Positions 54,570-63,059 are shown, counted from the stretch's first letter. The stretch: DNA of 64,000 bases from Adiantum capillus-veneris (GCA_014529385.2 CM043968.1:31079513-31143512), one strand, 5' to 3'. The notes: generated by a model not told the origin, from the sequence alone. Numbers and translations are program-made.

Positions 54570-56419
54570 GCGATGGACACACAAGAGACAGATGGAAAAG
54601 GCTGGCAAGCCCTAATAACTCCAGATGGCAAAACTCTTGTGTACAAGACAAGATGGCAAGATGAATGGGAGAGTGCATCCCCCCCCCCTATATATAGGAG
54701 AATAGGGAGTAGGTAGGGCAGACCAGAAGCCCCAACAAGCATGCACAAAAAACCCATAAATGAGGAAAAAATGGCAAAGGATTAGAACAAGTCCGGCTGG
54801 GCAAAGTGCTGAGCAAAACCCTAAATGTGCTTGAAGATCCCTGTTTAGCAGGTGTACGGGTGGCCAACCCACAACCAAGGGCCAGTGCACGTGGTGTGTG
54901 TGAAACCTGTAGGCAGTGTGCAAAGCATATGGAGATGAAGAATCTAACAATAAGTTGGAACAACTTATAATCTTGTAAGTCTGTCAATTTATGGGTGGAC
55001 ATGCAATGTCATCATTTTGTGACAATTTGTCATTTGAGTAGCTGGATTCTGTTCTTGCACATTGTACCGTTCATGTTAACAAGGCCATTTTACATAGATG
55101 GAGTCCCGGTATGGACCTTTCTAGACTGGGAGGAGGGACTGCGGTAACAGTCAGGTTACTAGGCTTGTCCCAAAGTTTGGGCTATATATTTAGGAGGTTG
55201 GGAGGAGTTTTAAGACGTGCTGGGTGGGGTTAAGGTACCTACAGATGGAGATCATACTTCCAATATCAGGGTGGTGTCAAATCCTCCTTGTTTCATCTCA
55301 GTACTTTTTATGCAAGGTCTGAAATTTTCTTGGAGTGTTTTTTCTCATTGGGCTAAGGATCATCATTTTGTTAGGGCCACTTAGCGGGTGGATGGGTCAT
55401 ATGGCAATTGGTTGTGCCCTCTCTCGTGCACCTGTATAACTCTAGGAACCTCCATCTGCCTTCGTCTTGCGCTTCCTTATCTTGGGTTCTACTCCTCTAT
55501 CCTTCTCTTCCTGTGATCTTTGCCTACCTGAGGAGCCACCGAAAAGCTACTCAAGTCTAGCCTCCTAGTCAACACCGACTACTGACTACACCTGAGGCGG
55601 TTAGATGCCATCTATGATTATCCCCTTCTACAGGTGGAAGGCCATCTTTACTTTGGCAAGGCTATCGCTCCTGGACGATTAGAGGGATGTTTTTAAAGGT
55701 GCTTACTTTCCTCTTGGTCTAAATGTTTTGCTCTACGTCTTGTTGGTTTTGGATCTCTGTATGCTTTGTTTTACCATATGCAGGTGGTTATGTTACAGTT
55801 TAAATGTGAGTTCAGTCCACCTTACGTTTATTTTCAAGACTCTCAAAAGTTCTTGGCTGGTGTTTTGGCTTTATTAAGATGCTTTTTTGCTGTTTACACA
55901 GATTTTGCATCTCTCGATTTGGAGATTGCCCGTTGTGTGGGGCTGGCATTGAGAGTCTTGCAGCTGATGATGAACTCCAAACACAGGTGGATCAATTTAT
56001 AGAGGGCCATGCTAGAGTGAAGAGGTCAATTCCACAAGGCAACGAAAGTGGCGCACAGAGAGATACAGATAGTGTGACTTATGAGGATGTGTCTTTGGCA
56101 AGAGGATCATTCCTTGTACAGCAAGCCATGCGGGTAACATATGAATACATTTCTCATTTTGGATATTCTTATATTCTTTCTGGTTTATGATTGTCCATTG
56201 ATCTTAGCACCTTTGACATTGTATTGCTGGTTTATAGGCTGTTTATAACTTTTTAGATGAATGATATTTTCAGGCATTTCAAGCTCAGAATGTGGAAAGT
56301 GCAAGTTCAAGATTGAACCTTTGTAAAGCTGACATCAAGGAAGAACTTGAAAGACATGGACCTACTCCTGAAGTTTGCTCACAGTTGGGAGCTGTACTTG
56401 GTATGCTTGGCGATTGCAG
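39642..56419 (+). CDS. NCA1: NCA1-like catalase chaperone, N-terminal part (exons 1-3)
   Basis: I recognise this as the NO CATALASE ACTIVITY 1 family, a RING plus TPR protein that binds and activates catalase in plants. Exon 1 is 39642-40042, exon 2 55902-56133 and exon 3 56274-56419. The C3HC4 RING reads CVICRALLF, then CVPCGHLFC | RFCISRF, then DCPLCG, with the bar marking intron 1. The split codon AG|A is restored exactly. Exon 2 also has VDQFIEGHARVKRS and ARGSFLVQQAMR. Exon 3 has AFQAQN, PTPEVCSQLGAVLGMLGDC and ends in phase 2 at a GTATAC donor. The remaining TPR exons are not in the window. The ATG could be 39642 or, by similarity to the family N-terminus, 39768 (MACPFAKS). The frame is open throughout, so the gene is probably active despite a 15,859-bp intron 1. 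Confidence 0.9.
40090..40113. repeat. Short (TC)n in NCA1-like intron 1
   Basis: About 13 TC units shortly after the donor site. Confidence 0.9.
41533..41690 (+). mobile_element. Gypsy-type LTR start fragment with polypurine tract
   Basis: AAGGGGGTGATA precedes TGTCACAAAAGTGATGACATGG at 41540 (cut short by the following element). The start resembles the LTRs at 45588, 46318 and 62388, which all begin TGTCACAAA. Only about 100-150 bp of LTR are recognisable. Confidence 0.6.
41690..42000 (-). pseudogene. Ty3/gypsy RNase H fragment
   Basis: Minus-strand translation gives FEALKVAVTKALCLILAS, then a stop, then DNPFEVWTDASNVAIGVVLQ and a FLNRKLNGAEKNYYVYDK-like end. This matches the gypsy RNase H pattern FxxLKxAL...PFxVxTDASxxAIGxVLxQ. 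It is degenerate: Ala-Ser-stop stands where a short continuation is expected. Confidence 0.78.
42510..43194 (-). pseudogene. Gag fragment with CCHC zinc knuckle
   Basis: Minus strand around 42780-42740 reads KVCPHCNKKGHAPNRCFF, a CX2CX4HX4C knuckle of the retroviral-type nucleocapsid. Other frames nearby are open but unrecognised. It lies upstream, on the same strand, of the gypsy RNase H piece at 41690-42000, with most of pol missing in between. Probably one internally deleted element. Confidence 0.65.
43553..46312 (+). mobile_element. Gypsy-type remnant: duplicated gag, polypurine tract and 3' LTR
   Basis: Plus-strand gag block (43664-43975) with FLRGSAIQWWMSIATKLHTL and RTWQAFKK, typical of the retrotransposon gag domain. 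The block is tandemly duplicated (starts about 43553 and 43979, period 426 bp). A tract AAGAAGGGGGGA (45576-45587) precedes TGTCACAAACTACTGACG at 45588, the start of a 3' LTR. The LTR contains GGAAGGGGCGCCAAGG, shared with the LTR at 62388. The LTR end is placed at about 46312 (CA just before ATTTG) and is uncertain. No pol was found. Confidence 0.7.
43664..44650 (+). pseudogene. Gypsy-type gag, duplicated and broken
   Basis: The first copy (43670-43979) reads MALPKFLGSFIKESSCPDPG, RRINFFFQAAGFLRGSAIQW and AFKKTCPKLYG before a stop. The second copy (about 44096 on) repeats it with frame changes and continues past the duplication as FLAASDNVAYLEMLATETLS and LPELKTLEVQCDCEVLG. The second copy is presumably closer to the original element. 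Confidence 0.65.
46919..47395 (-). repeat. Copia 3' LTR
   Basis: TG...CA ended (477 bp). It matches 54517-54949 plus 50001-50035. It includes (GA)n at 46939-47021 and a TATATATA box at about 47136-47144. Confidence 0.88.
47793..48758 (-). pseudogene. Copia gag (UBN2-type) with CCHC knuckle
   Basis: The minus-strand start at 48758 reads MAALPAMPIFPPNEKLDGSN, then a TAG where the family has Trp, then KMKIMVMLMQFDLWNWL. It continues AMVDQWNLNHRRVYSFLLIN, HTTAHEVWGFLYNMYTGR and, after a frame change, CTYCEKKGHYATKCYKRRR. It ends at 47793 with DRFTL. Capsid and nucleocapsid parts are therefore both present, but one nonsense and at least one frame change break the ORF. Confidence 0.87.
48990..49545 (-). 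repeat. Dispersed CAAAAACGCTAG repeats in copia 5' leader
   Basis: The exact 12-mer is at 48996, 49274, 49328, 49494, 49515 and 49531, with variants at about 49205, 49238, 49355 and 49386. On the element strand it reads CTAGCGTTTTTG. It lies between the primer-binding site and gag. Confidence 0.88.
49987..50000 (-). promoter_or_regulatory. Primer-binding site of the copia element
   Basis: Reverse complement reads TGGTATCAGAGCTC, the sequence complementary to the 3' end of initiator Met-tRNA used by most plant LTR elements, directly adjoining the 5' LTR at 50001. Confidence 0.9.
50036..51275 (-). repeat. 3' LTR of nested non-autonomous element
   Basis: Ends TGTAAGG (left) and GTCACGTGACA (right). 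It includes (GA)n at 50202-50240 and copies of the CAAAAACGCTAG motif (50699, variants at 50671 and 50819). Confidence 0.88.
51611..52006 (-). CDS. Nested element ORF C (131 aa), function unknown
   Basis: In frame with ORF B and separated only by its TGA. Composition is ordinary and looks like folded protein: HALFECFIRDRFLYFNQRLY, VIPFPRHDILYVEHVS, several His/Cys near the end. No domain recognised. It ends about 320 bp before the polypurine tract. Confidence 0.55.
   Translation of the reverse strand: MIRQHALFECFIRDRFLYFNQRLYVIPFPRHDILYVEHVSLMNEHRCMRIIHEKLRSMHSRKSHSMSLPWHDTVVERAQESMSTKHGHFRCDLPKLIDLDQKDTIRSHCLRVCGERLALRLFVHLYCMHSL
52007..52447 (-). CDS. Nested element ORF B, Asp/His-repeat protein (146 aa)
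   Basis: Starts inside the stop of ORF A (ATGA). It contains a repeat of Asp-His words (NDKHDDLNDNDKHDDLHDDH and further HDD units), then a less biased part with SINHEESILAFASM and SIKHDALILALE. No known domain. It ends in a TGA that is followed with no gap by the ATG of ORF C in the same frame, so B and C may once have been one reading frame of 277 codons. Confidence 0.6.
   Translation of the reverse strand: MKEFLRLFSILQVPFEQDQERKTLSVSSSPKQDTQDLHDEFLDNDKHDDLNDNDKHDDLHDDHDVIFHKHDDLYDQDVIVHKDDGLVYAFSSEANLVADSINHEESILAFASMSTAPPQADSIKHDALILALEPRSKESLQEVPCV
52444..53043 (-). CDS. Nested element ORF A, basic and coiled-coil protein (199 aa)
   Basis: First ORF after the primer-binding site, open for 199 codons. 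The N-terminal half is Lys/Arg/Asn/Pro-rich with repeated KNLKN and NPRxQ-like words. A Pro-rich segment PPSPSTPRIALSPMEELEKM follows, then a long charged helix (LEREARKLEREARKVDIDRK and EHEHEQARLEAKERQ) expected to form a coiled coil. By position it corresponds to gag, but no gag domain or zinc knuckle was seen. Its TGA overlaps the next ORF's ATG as ATGA. Function unknown. Confidence 0.65.
   Translation of the reverse strand: MGKSNLGVSARPPRGAPAGKSRTRLKRRSFSNTDCKRKKNLKNLKTRKNLKNSRTPRAKNLEPKFLVNLRTQDHRNPRLQWMVITRSGMDTSLGGDEHERGEEFSPPRAFSNPPPSPSTPRIALSPMEELEKMFMDNKLEREARKLEREARKVDIDRKYEERMATIEHEHEQARLEAKERQAEFDRENKARKDKSDQHT
53274..53286 (-). promoter_or_regulatory. Primer-binding site of nested element
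   Basis: Reverse complement TTGGTATCAGAGC (Met-tRNA type), one base inside the LTR end CCTTACA. Confidence 0.9.
53287..54516 (-). repeat. 5' LTR of nested non-autonomous element
   Basis: Near-identical to 50036-51275. It has (GA)n at about 53447-53491 and CAAAAACGCTAG at 53947. Confidence 0.88.
55030..55890. other. NCA1-like intron 1, distal part
   Basis: No gene or named repeat seen. The 3' end has a T-rich tract before the acceptor at 55901. Confidence 0.6.
55902..56133 (+). CDS. NCA1: NCA1-like exon 2 (second half of RING)
   Basis: Completes the RING with FCISRFGDCPLCGAGIESL, then VDQFIEGHARVKRSIPQGNE, a less conserved linker, and YEDVSLARGSFLVQQAMR. It ends with codon CGG before GTAACA and is phase 0 at its 3' end. 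Exons 1 and 2 together are 633 bp, an exact multiple of three. Confidence 0.9.
56274..56419 (+). CDS. NCA1: NCA1-like exon 3 (start of TPR region)
   Basis: Starts after TTTTCAG with AFQAQNVESASSRLNLCKAD, then IKEELERHGPTPEVCSQLGAVLGMLGDC. This corresponds to the beginning of the helical TPR-like half of NCA1. It ends in phase 2 before GTATAC. Translation into the intron soon hits a stop, and no following exon was found before 64000. Confidence 0.88.
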
Positions 56420-56742
56420 GTATACATCTATTGATTTTAGCTGTAATTCAGAATTTTTTGTTTTCCTCTTTGCTATGGAAGAATTTCTAGCTGAGACGAA
56501 AACGGTCGTTTACCTTGCTATTTGATTCAAGAAAAATAGGTACACTCCGTCCGAATAGTGTTAAAAATCATCTTTGTAAGTTCACAAAGAGATCCCTCTC
56601 CTCAGTACTTTTGGTCCTGTCATAGGCTTCCTAATGTGTGCTGTCGGGCAGCCCTATGTACAAGGCAGACAATGCATATGCAGGTTTTCCCCCTTTGTAT
56701 GGCTTGTGCAAATTGATTTCTATGCAAGTGTTGCAAGTCTTG

Positions 56743-56826
<84 letters not shown>
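56743..56826. repeat. (CT)n followed by (CA)n, 5' of LINE-A copy 5
   Basis: CT units to 56784, then CA units to about 56826, directly before the LINE-A copy 5 leader. Confidence 0.96.
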
Positions 56827-56829
<3 letters not shown>

Positions 56830-56891
56830 GGTCTCTCACTGTTTTTAGGGTTTCGCCACTTTTTCTTTGCTGAGAGAATGGAGAAACGAAG

Positions 56892-57615
56892 TTGAAGAGT
56901 GGAGAAAGGAGAGGGGCACTATTCTTCAAAGATGGACCGAAGAAAGAGATGACGTGTAGGAGGATCGCTTCGCTCGAGGAGAAAGTGGTCATCCAAGATT
57001 CCATCATCCGAAATCTACAAGCAAAAAGTGGGCAGCTCAAAGAAGGCGAAATTCAGCCATCCATGATGGAAGAATTGAATACCATGAGAGAAGAAATATG
57101 GGTTATCAAGGAAGGTGAGGAGAAGAAGTCATGGGTTGCGGTCATCTCCGCAGCACAAAAGAAAGTAGAGGAGGCCGAAAAATGGATTGATTGAGGTTGC
57201 CAAGAAAGGGAAAGGTAAGGAAGCTCCTTGTACACCCACTCTTATTAACATGACCCTCGAAGAGGAACAAAGGAGGAGGATGCGAGCTCTACATGTGAGG
57301 GTAATCGGCCTCAAGGACATAAACAATGTGGAAAAAGAGGTCACAAGCCTCACATCCATGATGGGGGTGGACAAGCCTGCACACACAAAGGCATGGAGAG
57401 TGGGCAAGAAGAGTGATGGCTTGAGAGAATCTTCAAAAGGGAGAGCTCTCATACTGCGCTTCCCCTCCTTGGAAGAGAAGAAGGAATTCTTGAGAAAGAG
57501 GCCTACTCTCAAGAAGCAACCGGTTTCACATGCTTTCCACATAGACACGGGGCCAGTACAGTGGACTATATTATGGCATAGTCTAGCTTTATTTCTTGTA
57601 TTCAGGATTTCATAG
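56892..57615 (+). pseudogene. LINE-A copy 5 ORF1, truncated and joined to endonuclease end
   Basis: Coiled-coil part IASLEEKVVIQDSIIRNLQA and EIQPSMMEELNTMREEIW. In the next frame come TLEEEQRRRMRALHVRVIGL, HTKAWRVGKKSDGLRESSKG and RALILRFPSLEEKKEFLRKR. These parallel ORF1 of copy 2 block by block. After LKK the sequence corresponds to the ORF2 endonuclease. Confidence 0.78.
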
Positions 57616-58259
57616 TGGGAGCCAGATGAGTGGACGTAGCAGTGGATCATGCACTTTTAACATTTTCTGTTTCATTTCAGTATAGTACATCCCAGACATC
57701 AGGAGGTAGGTTACATACTCGTTATACATTTACACCAGAGACCGACTCAGTTTATACAGAGGAGATCTATAGCCGTCTATGCACAGGTGGTCCTGGCCTC
57801 TCAGTGGAGGAGTGTACCACTTTACTGACTGAGACACTGCATGGTGCAGCATCAGAGGTATACCCACACACTCAGCCGGGTTGGAGGTGATATTCTAGGA
57901 GCATGCCCCAAAATAGTTGGTATGATGAGGAGTGCAGAGAGATGAGAGCCCAACTTCAGAGGAATCTTCTTATAGGAGTCATCACCTACAGACAATCTCA
58001 GATTACTTCCCGACGCCTTGTGTGACAGAAGAAACGAGCTTTCTTGGCCTAGATGGAGCGAGACTTGTATCAGTTGTTCTTGAGTAGAGACTCAAAGAGA
58101 GGCATGGCGATCCTTTCATGAGCACTCCCCTCCCCCATTGATTACTTCTCCTGATGTGTGGGGCCAGTATGCCTCATCGTTATATACGGTTCCTGGACAA
58201 GACCCCCTTCCAGATCCTAAGAGCCATGCCCACCTACCAGCACCTTCTTTACCACTGAG

Positions 58260-60440
58260 ATTGTAAAGAGAGCCATTGATAGGATGAGGACCAGCAGGGC
58301 ATATGATTAATGATGGTCTAGCAGCAAAGCACTTTACACATGCTAGAGATATGTTGGTAGAGGTTCTTGTAGTGTTGTTCAATCGTGCTATGTGTGAGGG
58401 GTTACCTGAGACTTGGAGATTGTCTACAATTGTGCCTATCTTCAAAGCAGGTGATCCTACAGAGCCTGGGAATTACCGCACTACTATGGTTGGGCAAACA
58501 TTGGCACGGTTGTATACATCCATTCTTGAGCAGCAGTTGAGTAATTGGGCAGAGGGTGAGGGTGTACGAAGGGCCAGGCCGGTTTCAAGAGGGGTTTCTC
58601 CACTCTTGATCATATTCTGACACTTAGAGCCATCATTGAGGAGGGCATGTCACATGGGAGACGGATTTATTGTAGCTTTGTGGATTTTTGCAAAGCATTT
58701 GACATGGTACCGAGAGCTCGATTGATGTTCAGATTGCAGGAGATGGGGGTGCCCATAGTGTTGATTTGGGGGATTATGGCTCTATACAGATCAGTGATGG
58801 GACATGTACGCGCTTCGGAGGGGATATCTGATTTAGTTCACTCCACCATTGGGGTGAAACAGGGTTGCCATTGTCTCCTACTCTATTTGGTATGTATGTT
58901 GATGAGGTGTCTGATTACATTGACAGAGAGGGTGATAGAGGTGCCCAGCTGGCAGGGACGTGGATCCCATTGTTGTTATATGCTGATGATATTGTGTTGA
59001 TCTCTGACTCACCAGAGGGTATGCAATGACAGTTGGATGCATTACAGAAATTTGCAGAGGATAGTGGATTGTCTGTAAACCTTGGTAAAACCAAGGTTAT
59101 GGTGTTTAACACCACACCACAGTGGATCAGGAGATCAACACCGACTTTCACGTATGATCAAGAGATTGTAGAGTATACAGATGCATACACTGACCTTGGG
59201 GTTGTCTTCACTGGGCCGAGGTTTTCTTTGGGGAGAGCAGCAGAGAGTAGACTGACTAGAGCTTTTGCGGCCTTGGGAGGCTTGGAGAGGATGTGTTCGC
59301 AGGTTCAGTTCCAGGAACCTCGGACAAGATTATGGCTCTTTGATACCTTAGTAGCCTCAGCTATGTTGTATGAGGTGCAGACATGGGGGACCTTTTGTAG
59401 GCCAGGATGGTTGGAGACGTACGGAGAGGCCCTTGGTATCTATGATCTCTCGATTGAGCAGAGCCAAGGCCTCTGTACCCCAGGCTATCATTCGAGCAGA
59501 GCTAGTTGCCCCTCCTATGGAGATTGAGGCGCTTACCAAATCAGTCTCCTTTGTGCACAGCTTGTGGGATACTACTAGAGACAGATATGCTAGAGTGGCC
59601 CTTGAGTCTTCCAGACAGTTAGCTCTTCAAGGGGACACTTTATACTCGTATGCACAAATGACATCATGGTTTCACGACGCATGGTTTCACCATGGATAGG
59701 CTGCCCCCTTTCTAGTACTCTCTTCAGGCACCCTCGATGTCTCTTACACGGGTGGAGATTACCAGACTCATTCGTCAGGATCTGATCCAGCTGGATGCCA
59801 GGAGGACATGGATAGAGCCGCCATAGGAGTTGGGGTGAAGATGGATTTCTATAGATCTTCTCCACCTCACTGGAGATCGGTTTGTGATTCGACCCAGCTA
59901 CATGGACACACACATGTCTCATGGTTTGCGGTGTGCCTTTGGTCAGATACGCACATCCTCACATCAGCTGGAGATTGAGATTGGTAGATTTAGAGGGATC
60001 AGCAGATAGCAGGATATGCCGCTTATGCCAGTTAGAGCCAGAGAGACAGAGCTACATTACATGTCATTGCACAGTGTACTATGAGATACAGGGTCGTTTC
60101 CATTGCTTATTCAGGGAGGGTTTCGGTCCTTTCTCTAGTGTCATTAGTTATGAGGATCATATATGTCTTGGGCTATATCTACTTGAGTTACACAGAGACA
60201 CTTTATTGGGGAGAGAGAGAGAGAGAGAGAGAGAGATAGTCCCAGAGACAGATTACAGATTTCTTTTCACTAGATATGGGCCAGCCAGAGGAGCAGCCAT
60301 CATTGCAGAGCTCGGCCCACACTCATTCGACCACTACCGACACTCTCATCGACCAAGCACTGGAGCTACGGAGATCTAGACGGCCACGATTCAAGAGAGG
60401 GGCCACACAGCATTAACGGAGACTACAATAGAGGATTCGA
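58260..60440 (+). pseudogene. LINE-A copy 5 ORF2, RT and C-terminal finger
   Basis: RT blocks: STIVPIFKAGDPTEPGNYRT, RIYCSFVDFCKAFDMVPRAR, STIGVKQGC followed by a frame loss, then YADDIVLISD. The downstream region has GLSVNLGKTKVMVF, RLWLFDTLVASAMLYEVQTW and the finger ICRLCQLEP...YITCHC. YADD is intact in this copy. Confidence 0.85.
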
Positions 60441-60598
60441 GCCGTACTCTCTTGATATCCAGAGTGCAGATGAGGATGGATTCTAGTAGTAGTACTAGTT
60501 CTTTTGTACCTAGACATGGTATTAGATTCACCATTTTGTAACACATTGGTCTCATAGGTCATTTTGGCCGTTTGAAGACGTTAATATAACATTTCATT

Positions 60599-60601
<3 letters not shown>

Positions 60602-60656
<55 letters not shown>
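60602..60656. repeat. (CT)n at the 3' end of LINE-A copy 5
   Basis: About 27 CT units directly after ATTTCATTTCAT. Confidence 0.97.
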
Positions 60657-60659
<3 letters not shown>

Positions 60660-62387
60660 TTCAAGACTACACGCACACACATTGCCCTATGTGGGCACAC
60701 ATACATACACACTAGAACACATACATTCACATACATTCTACACGCGTGCACATACCACACACACTTTCATGGCACTGGGGGGCATTTGAGCCCTCCCACT
60801 CTCCTCAAGCACTTGGGAAACACCCGAGGGCTGTCAAAGTGGACGTTGAGAGCAAACAATTAGGGAGAGAATACACTCGAGAAAGAGAGAAAGTTGCTCA
60901 TAATCTACCAACACGGCAACGAATTAGATTAACATACAATGGGGGTTGAGGTGCCTTTATATTAGCTACTTGGGCGGGGGGGGGGTCTACTTAAGGACCC
61001 CCAAGTAGTACCTAAAGACAAAGAACTAATGGGACCACATTGGGCATTCACTTGATATGCATAAACTTTAACATCCTCCCCTGGAGCTCATAGTGGACAT
61101 AGGTAGGAAGACCAAGTTGATGAAGAAGCTACCAAGCACACTCGGTACTACGTCTACTACTAGATTCACATGGGATTTGCAACCACCTACTTGTCACCTG
61201 AAAGAATGCCGTTTTGAACACCGGTTGCCTCATAGAAGGTTGAATTATAAACCACACTATGTTCAAAAATTGCCATTCACGAACTGTGAACACATCACGT
61301 CCAAGATTTTACAAGATTATGAACTTTGGAACACACCCTGTCCATAATCCAGCCAACAACAATATATTGTCTGCAGCACATCCATAGTGTTTTGTATACA
61401 TTGTGTTGGTTCCTTGCTAAATGCAATGTGCCTTGAACACCGACACAAGGGTCCAAATCAAGTATTGGAAGCTACTTTTTCCCCTTTCTGCCGCTCATGT
61501 GCCTCTCTTTGGCTGAAGCATGTTATAGCAACCGCTACTGGGTTAGAAAGTTGGAATGAAGGGCATTGTGGCTGTTGCCACGTGCGCCATGTTGCTCTCT
61601 TGGGTGGAATTACTAGCTCTGCCGTCCTTGTCAAGCTTGCCTTTGCCTTCGTCCTTTCTTGAACCTCGAACCTTGCCCTTGGAGACCAAGGCAACTTCCT
61701 TCTCAGTAAGAAAGTAGCTGGGATCATCGAAATCCAGCTTTTTATTCGTGATTTACAAGCACAGTTCCGTGGCTGCCATCTCGTTCTCCTCTAGCAATTT
61801 CGTAAGTACTGAGGTTGCTAATTCAGTACTAGTCGATCCCAATCCAAAATCATGTTTGAACTTGGTTCACGGTGGTTGCTAGAGGCCACTTGTTGCGGTA
61901 GACAACCCTCTGGCAATGCTGGAGACTAGCTTTCACCTAGTGTCTCAAAACGCCAACAAAACAGACCGCTTGAAACAGGCTCGTTGCAATAGAGAATACT
62001 CTTGCACTGTGGAGACTTGCTGTTGCCTAGCGCCTCAAAACGCCAACAAAACAAACCGTTTGAAACAGGCTTGGACACCCAAGCGAGAAATGAATAGCAA
62101 TACAAATGTCCAAAGTTGCCACATCATAACAATTTGTGACATACCCCCCCTTGAAAGAAGATTATTCGCCCTCCATTACGTCTGCAAAACAACAAAGGAC
62201 AGAAACTAGCTCAATAGACATTGACTCTATGCACACATGCACCAGACACTTGCACAAAGACATGGGTCATTGAACAGTCAACATCACGTTGACATCATTA
62301 TCCCCGTCGAGATATTGGATATGAATCATGATCATTATAACTTATTTAGCAATCACATCTAGACCATGCTTATCTTTTCACGGATGC
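60657..62387. other. Non-coding, one unrecognised coding-like stretch
   Basis: Contains CA-rich sequence at 60670-60760. On the minus strand around 61740-61570 an open stretch reads KLDFDDPSYFLTEKEVALVS and GKVRGSRKDEGKGKLDKDGR. It could be the linker region of a retroelement gag, but I do not recognise it. Confidence 0.4.
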
Positions 62388-63046
62388 TGTCACAAAGTGA
62401 TGACGTGGCTACCCGGTCTGTAGAAACCCTAACCCTAACCCTAAAAACCTGAAACCCTAATTCTGCCCTAACCCTAACCAGCTGATTGGCTGGCGGTGAC
62501 AGCCTGCTTACGTGGCAAGTCGTACACCCTGCTGACAAGGCAGCCCGCTTTTTGCGGTGCAGATTGTGGAGGCAGCGCTGGCAGCTTTTGGGTGACGCTT
62601 TTTGGCTACGTCTTGGCAGAAAGAGAGAGAATTAGCTTGTGACTTGCTTTATTTTAACCTTAAGCAAGAGAAAGAGGAAAAAAGGGCTTTTGCTTTATTT
62701 TTGAAAGCTTTTAGAGGTAGTTTTTATGGCAGCTTTTTAAAGAAGCTTTTGGGACACTGCTTTTGGCATCCCTTGTACTCTTTAAATAAGTGGGTAGGCC
62801 TCTCACAACTCAGAGCATCTGGACGCAGAGTCTGAGTGTGAGCACCTGCCCGCACTCTTGTACTTTGAACTCATATTAATACAAAAAGAAATACCGAAAG
62901 GGGCGCCAGTCTTTGGGGCCAATATCTCTAGGCACGGAACTCCGTCGAGCCAGTGTTGAATCAATTGTGTACTGTGAACTGTTTTGAAGTGGTTATTTGG
63001 TGCTGTCGCGGTGAATTCTTGACTTGGAGTGTCCAAGTCTGTTACA
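62388..63046 (+). repeat. 5' LTR of gypsy-like element
   Basis: TG...CA bounded (659 bp), starting TGTCACAAAGTGATGACG and ending GTTACA just before the primer-binding site. It contains CCCTAA repeats (62426-62479) and TACGTGGC-type motifs, and shares GAAAGGGGCGCCAG with the LTR at 45588. The partner LTR lies beyond the window. Confidence 0.85.
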
Positions 63047-63047
63047 T

Positions 63048-63059
63048 TGGTATCAGAGC
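63048..63059 (+). promoter_or_regulatory. Primer-binding site (Met-tRNA type)
   Basis: TGGTATCAGAGC, one base after the LTR end. Confidence 0.92.

Larger units (their letters stand above)
46919..54949 (-). mobile_element. Gag-only Ty1/copia element with perfect TSD
   Basis: Flanked by ATAAG at 46914-46918 and 54950-54954. The 3' LTR is 46919-47395. The 5' LTR is 50001-54949, interrupted by another element (50036-54516). On the minus strand the LTR starts TGTTAGATTC, the primer-binding site TGGTATCAGAGCTC lies at 50000-49987, and a GAGGGGGGG tract precedes the 3' LTR. The internal region is only about 2.6 kb, with gag and no protease, integrase or RT. It is therefore a non-autonomous TR-GAG-type derivative that would need a partner's pol. 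Confidence 0.88.
46318..55024. mobile_element. Palindromic solo-LTR-like element, split by nested copia
   Basis: Outermost element of a nest. It starts TGTCACAAAAATGATGATG at 46318 and ends with the reverse complement (CATCATTTTGTGACA) at 55024, flanked by ATTTG at 46313-46317 and 55025-55029. The left arm (46318-about 46626) and right arm (about 46663-46918 continued at 54955-55024) are inverted copies of an LTR 5' part. The loop has CTCTTATAAACAG, a TATA-like sequence. TG...CA ends and a 5-bp duplication fit LTR-integrase insertion of a foldback LTR derivative. Confidence 0.75.
40043..55901 (+). other. NCA1-like intron 1 (15.9 kb)
   Basis: Bounded by GTAAGC at 40043 and TGTTTACACAG ending at 55901. 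The codon split across it gives Arg, matching the Lys/Arg at the same RING position in relatives. It contains gypsy remnants (41.5-46.3 kb) and a triple-nested LTR complex (46318-55024). Sequence from 40050 to 41500 and from 55030 to 55880 shows nothing recognisable. Confidence 0.88.
56827..60601 (+). mobile_element. LINE-A copy 5, internally deleted
   Basis: Contains ORF1 (about 56892-57510), then directly the endonuclease C-terminus, RT, C-terminal region and the family 3' end CATAGGTCATTTTGG...GAAGACGTTA and ATTTCATTTCAT, leading into (CT)n. At about 57516 the protein changes from ORF1 (RKRPTLKK) to the endonuclease end (HRHGASTVDYIMA-like), so about 1 kb encoding the end of ORF1 and most of the endonuclease is missing. 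Multiple frame breaks. Confidence 0.87.
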
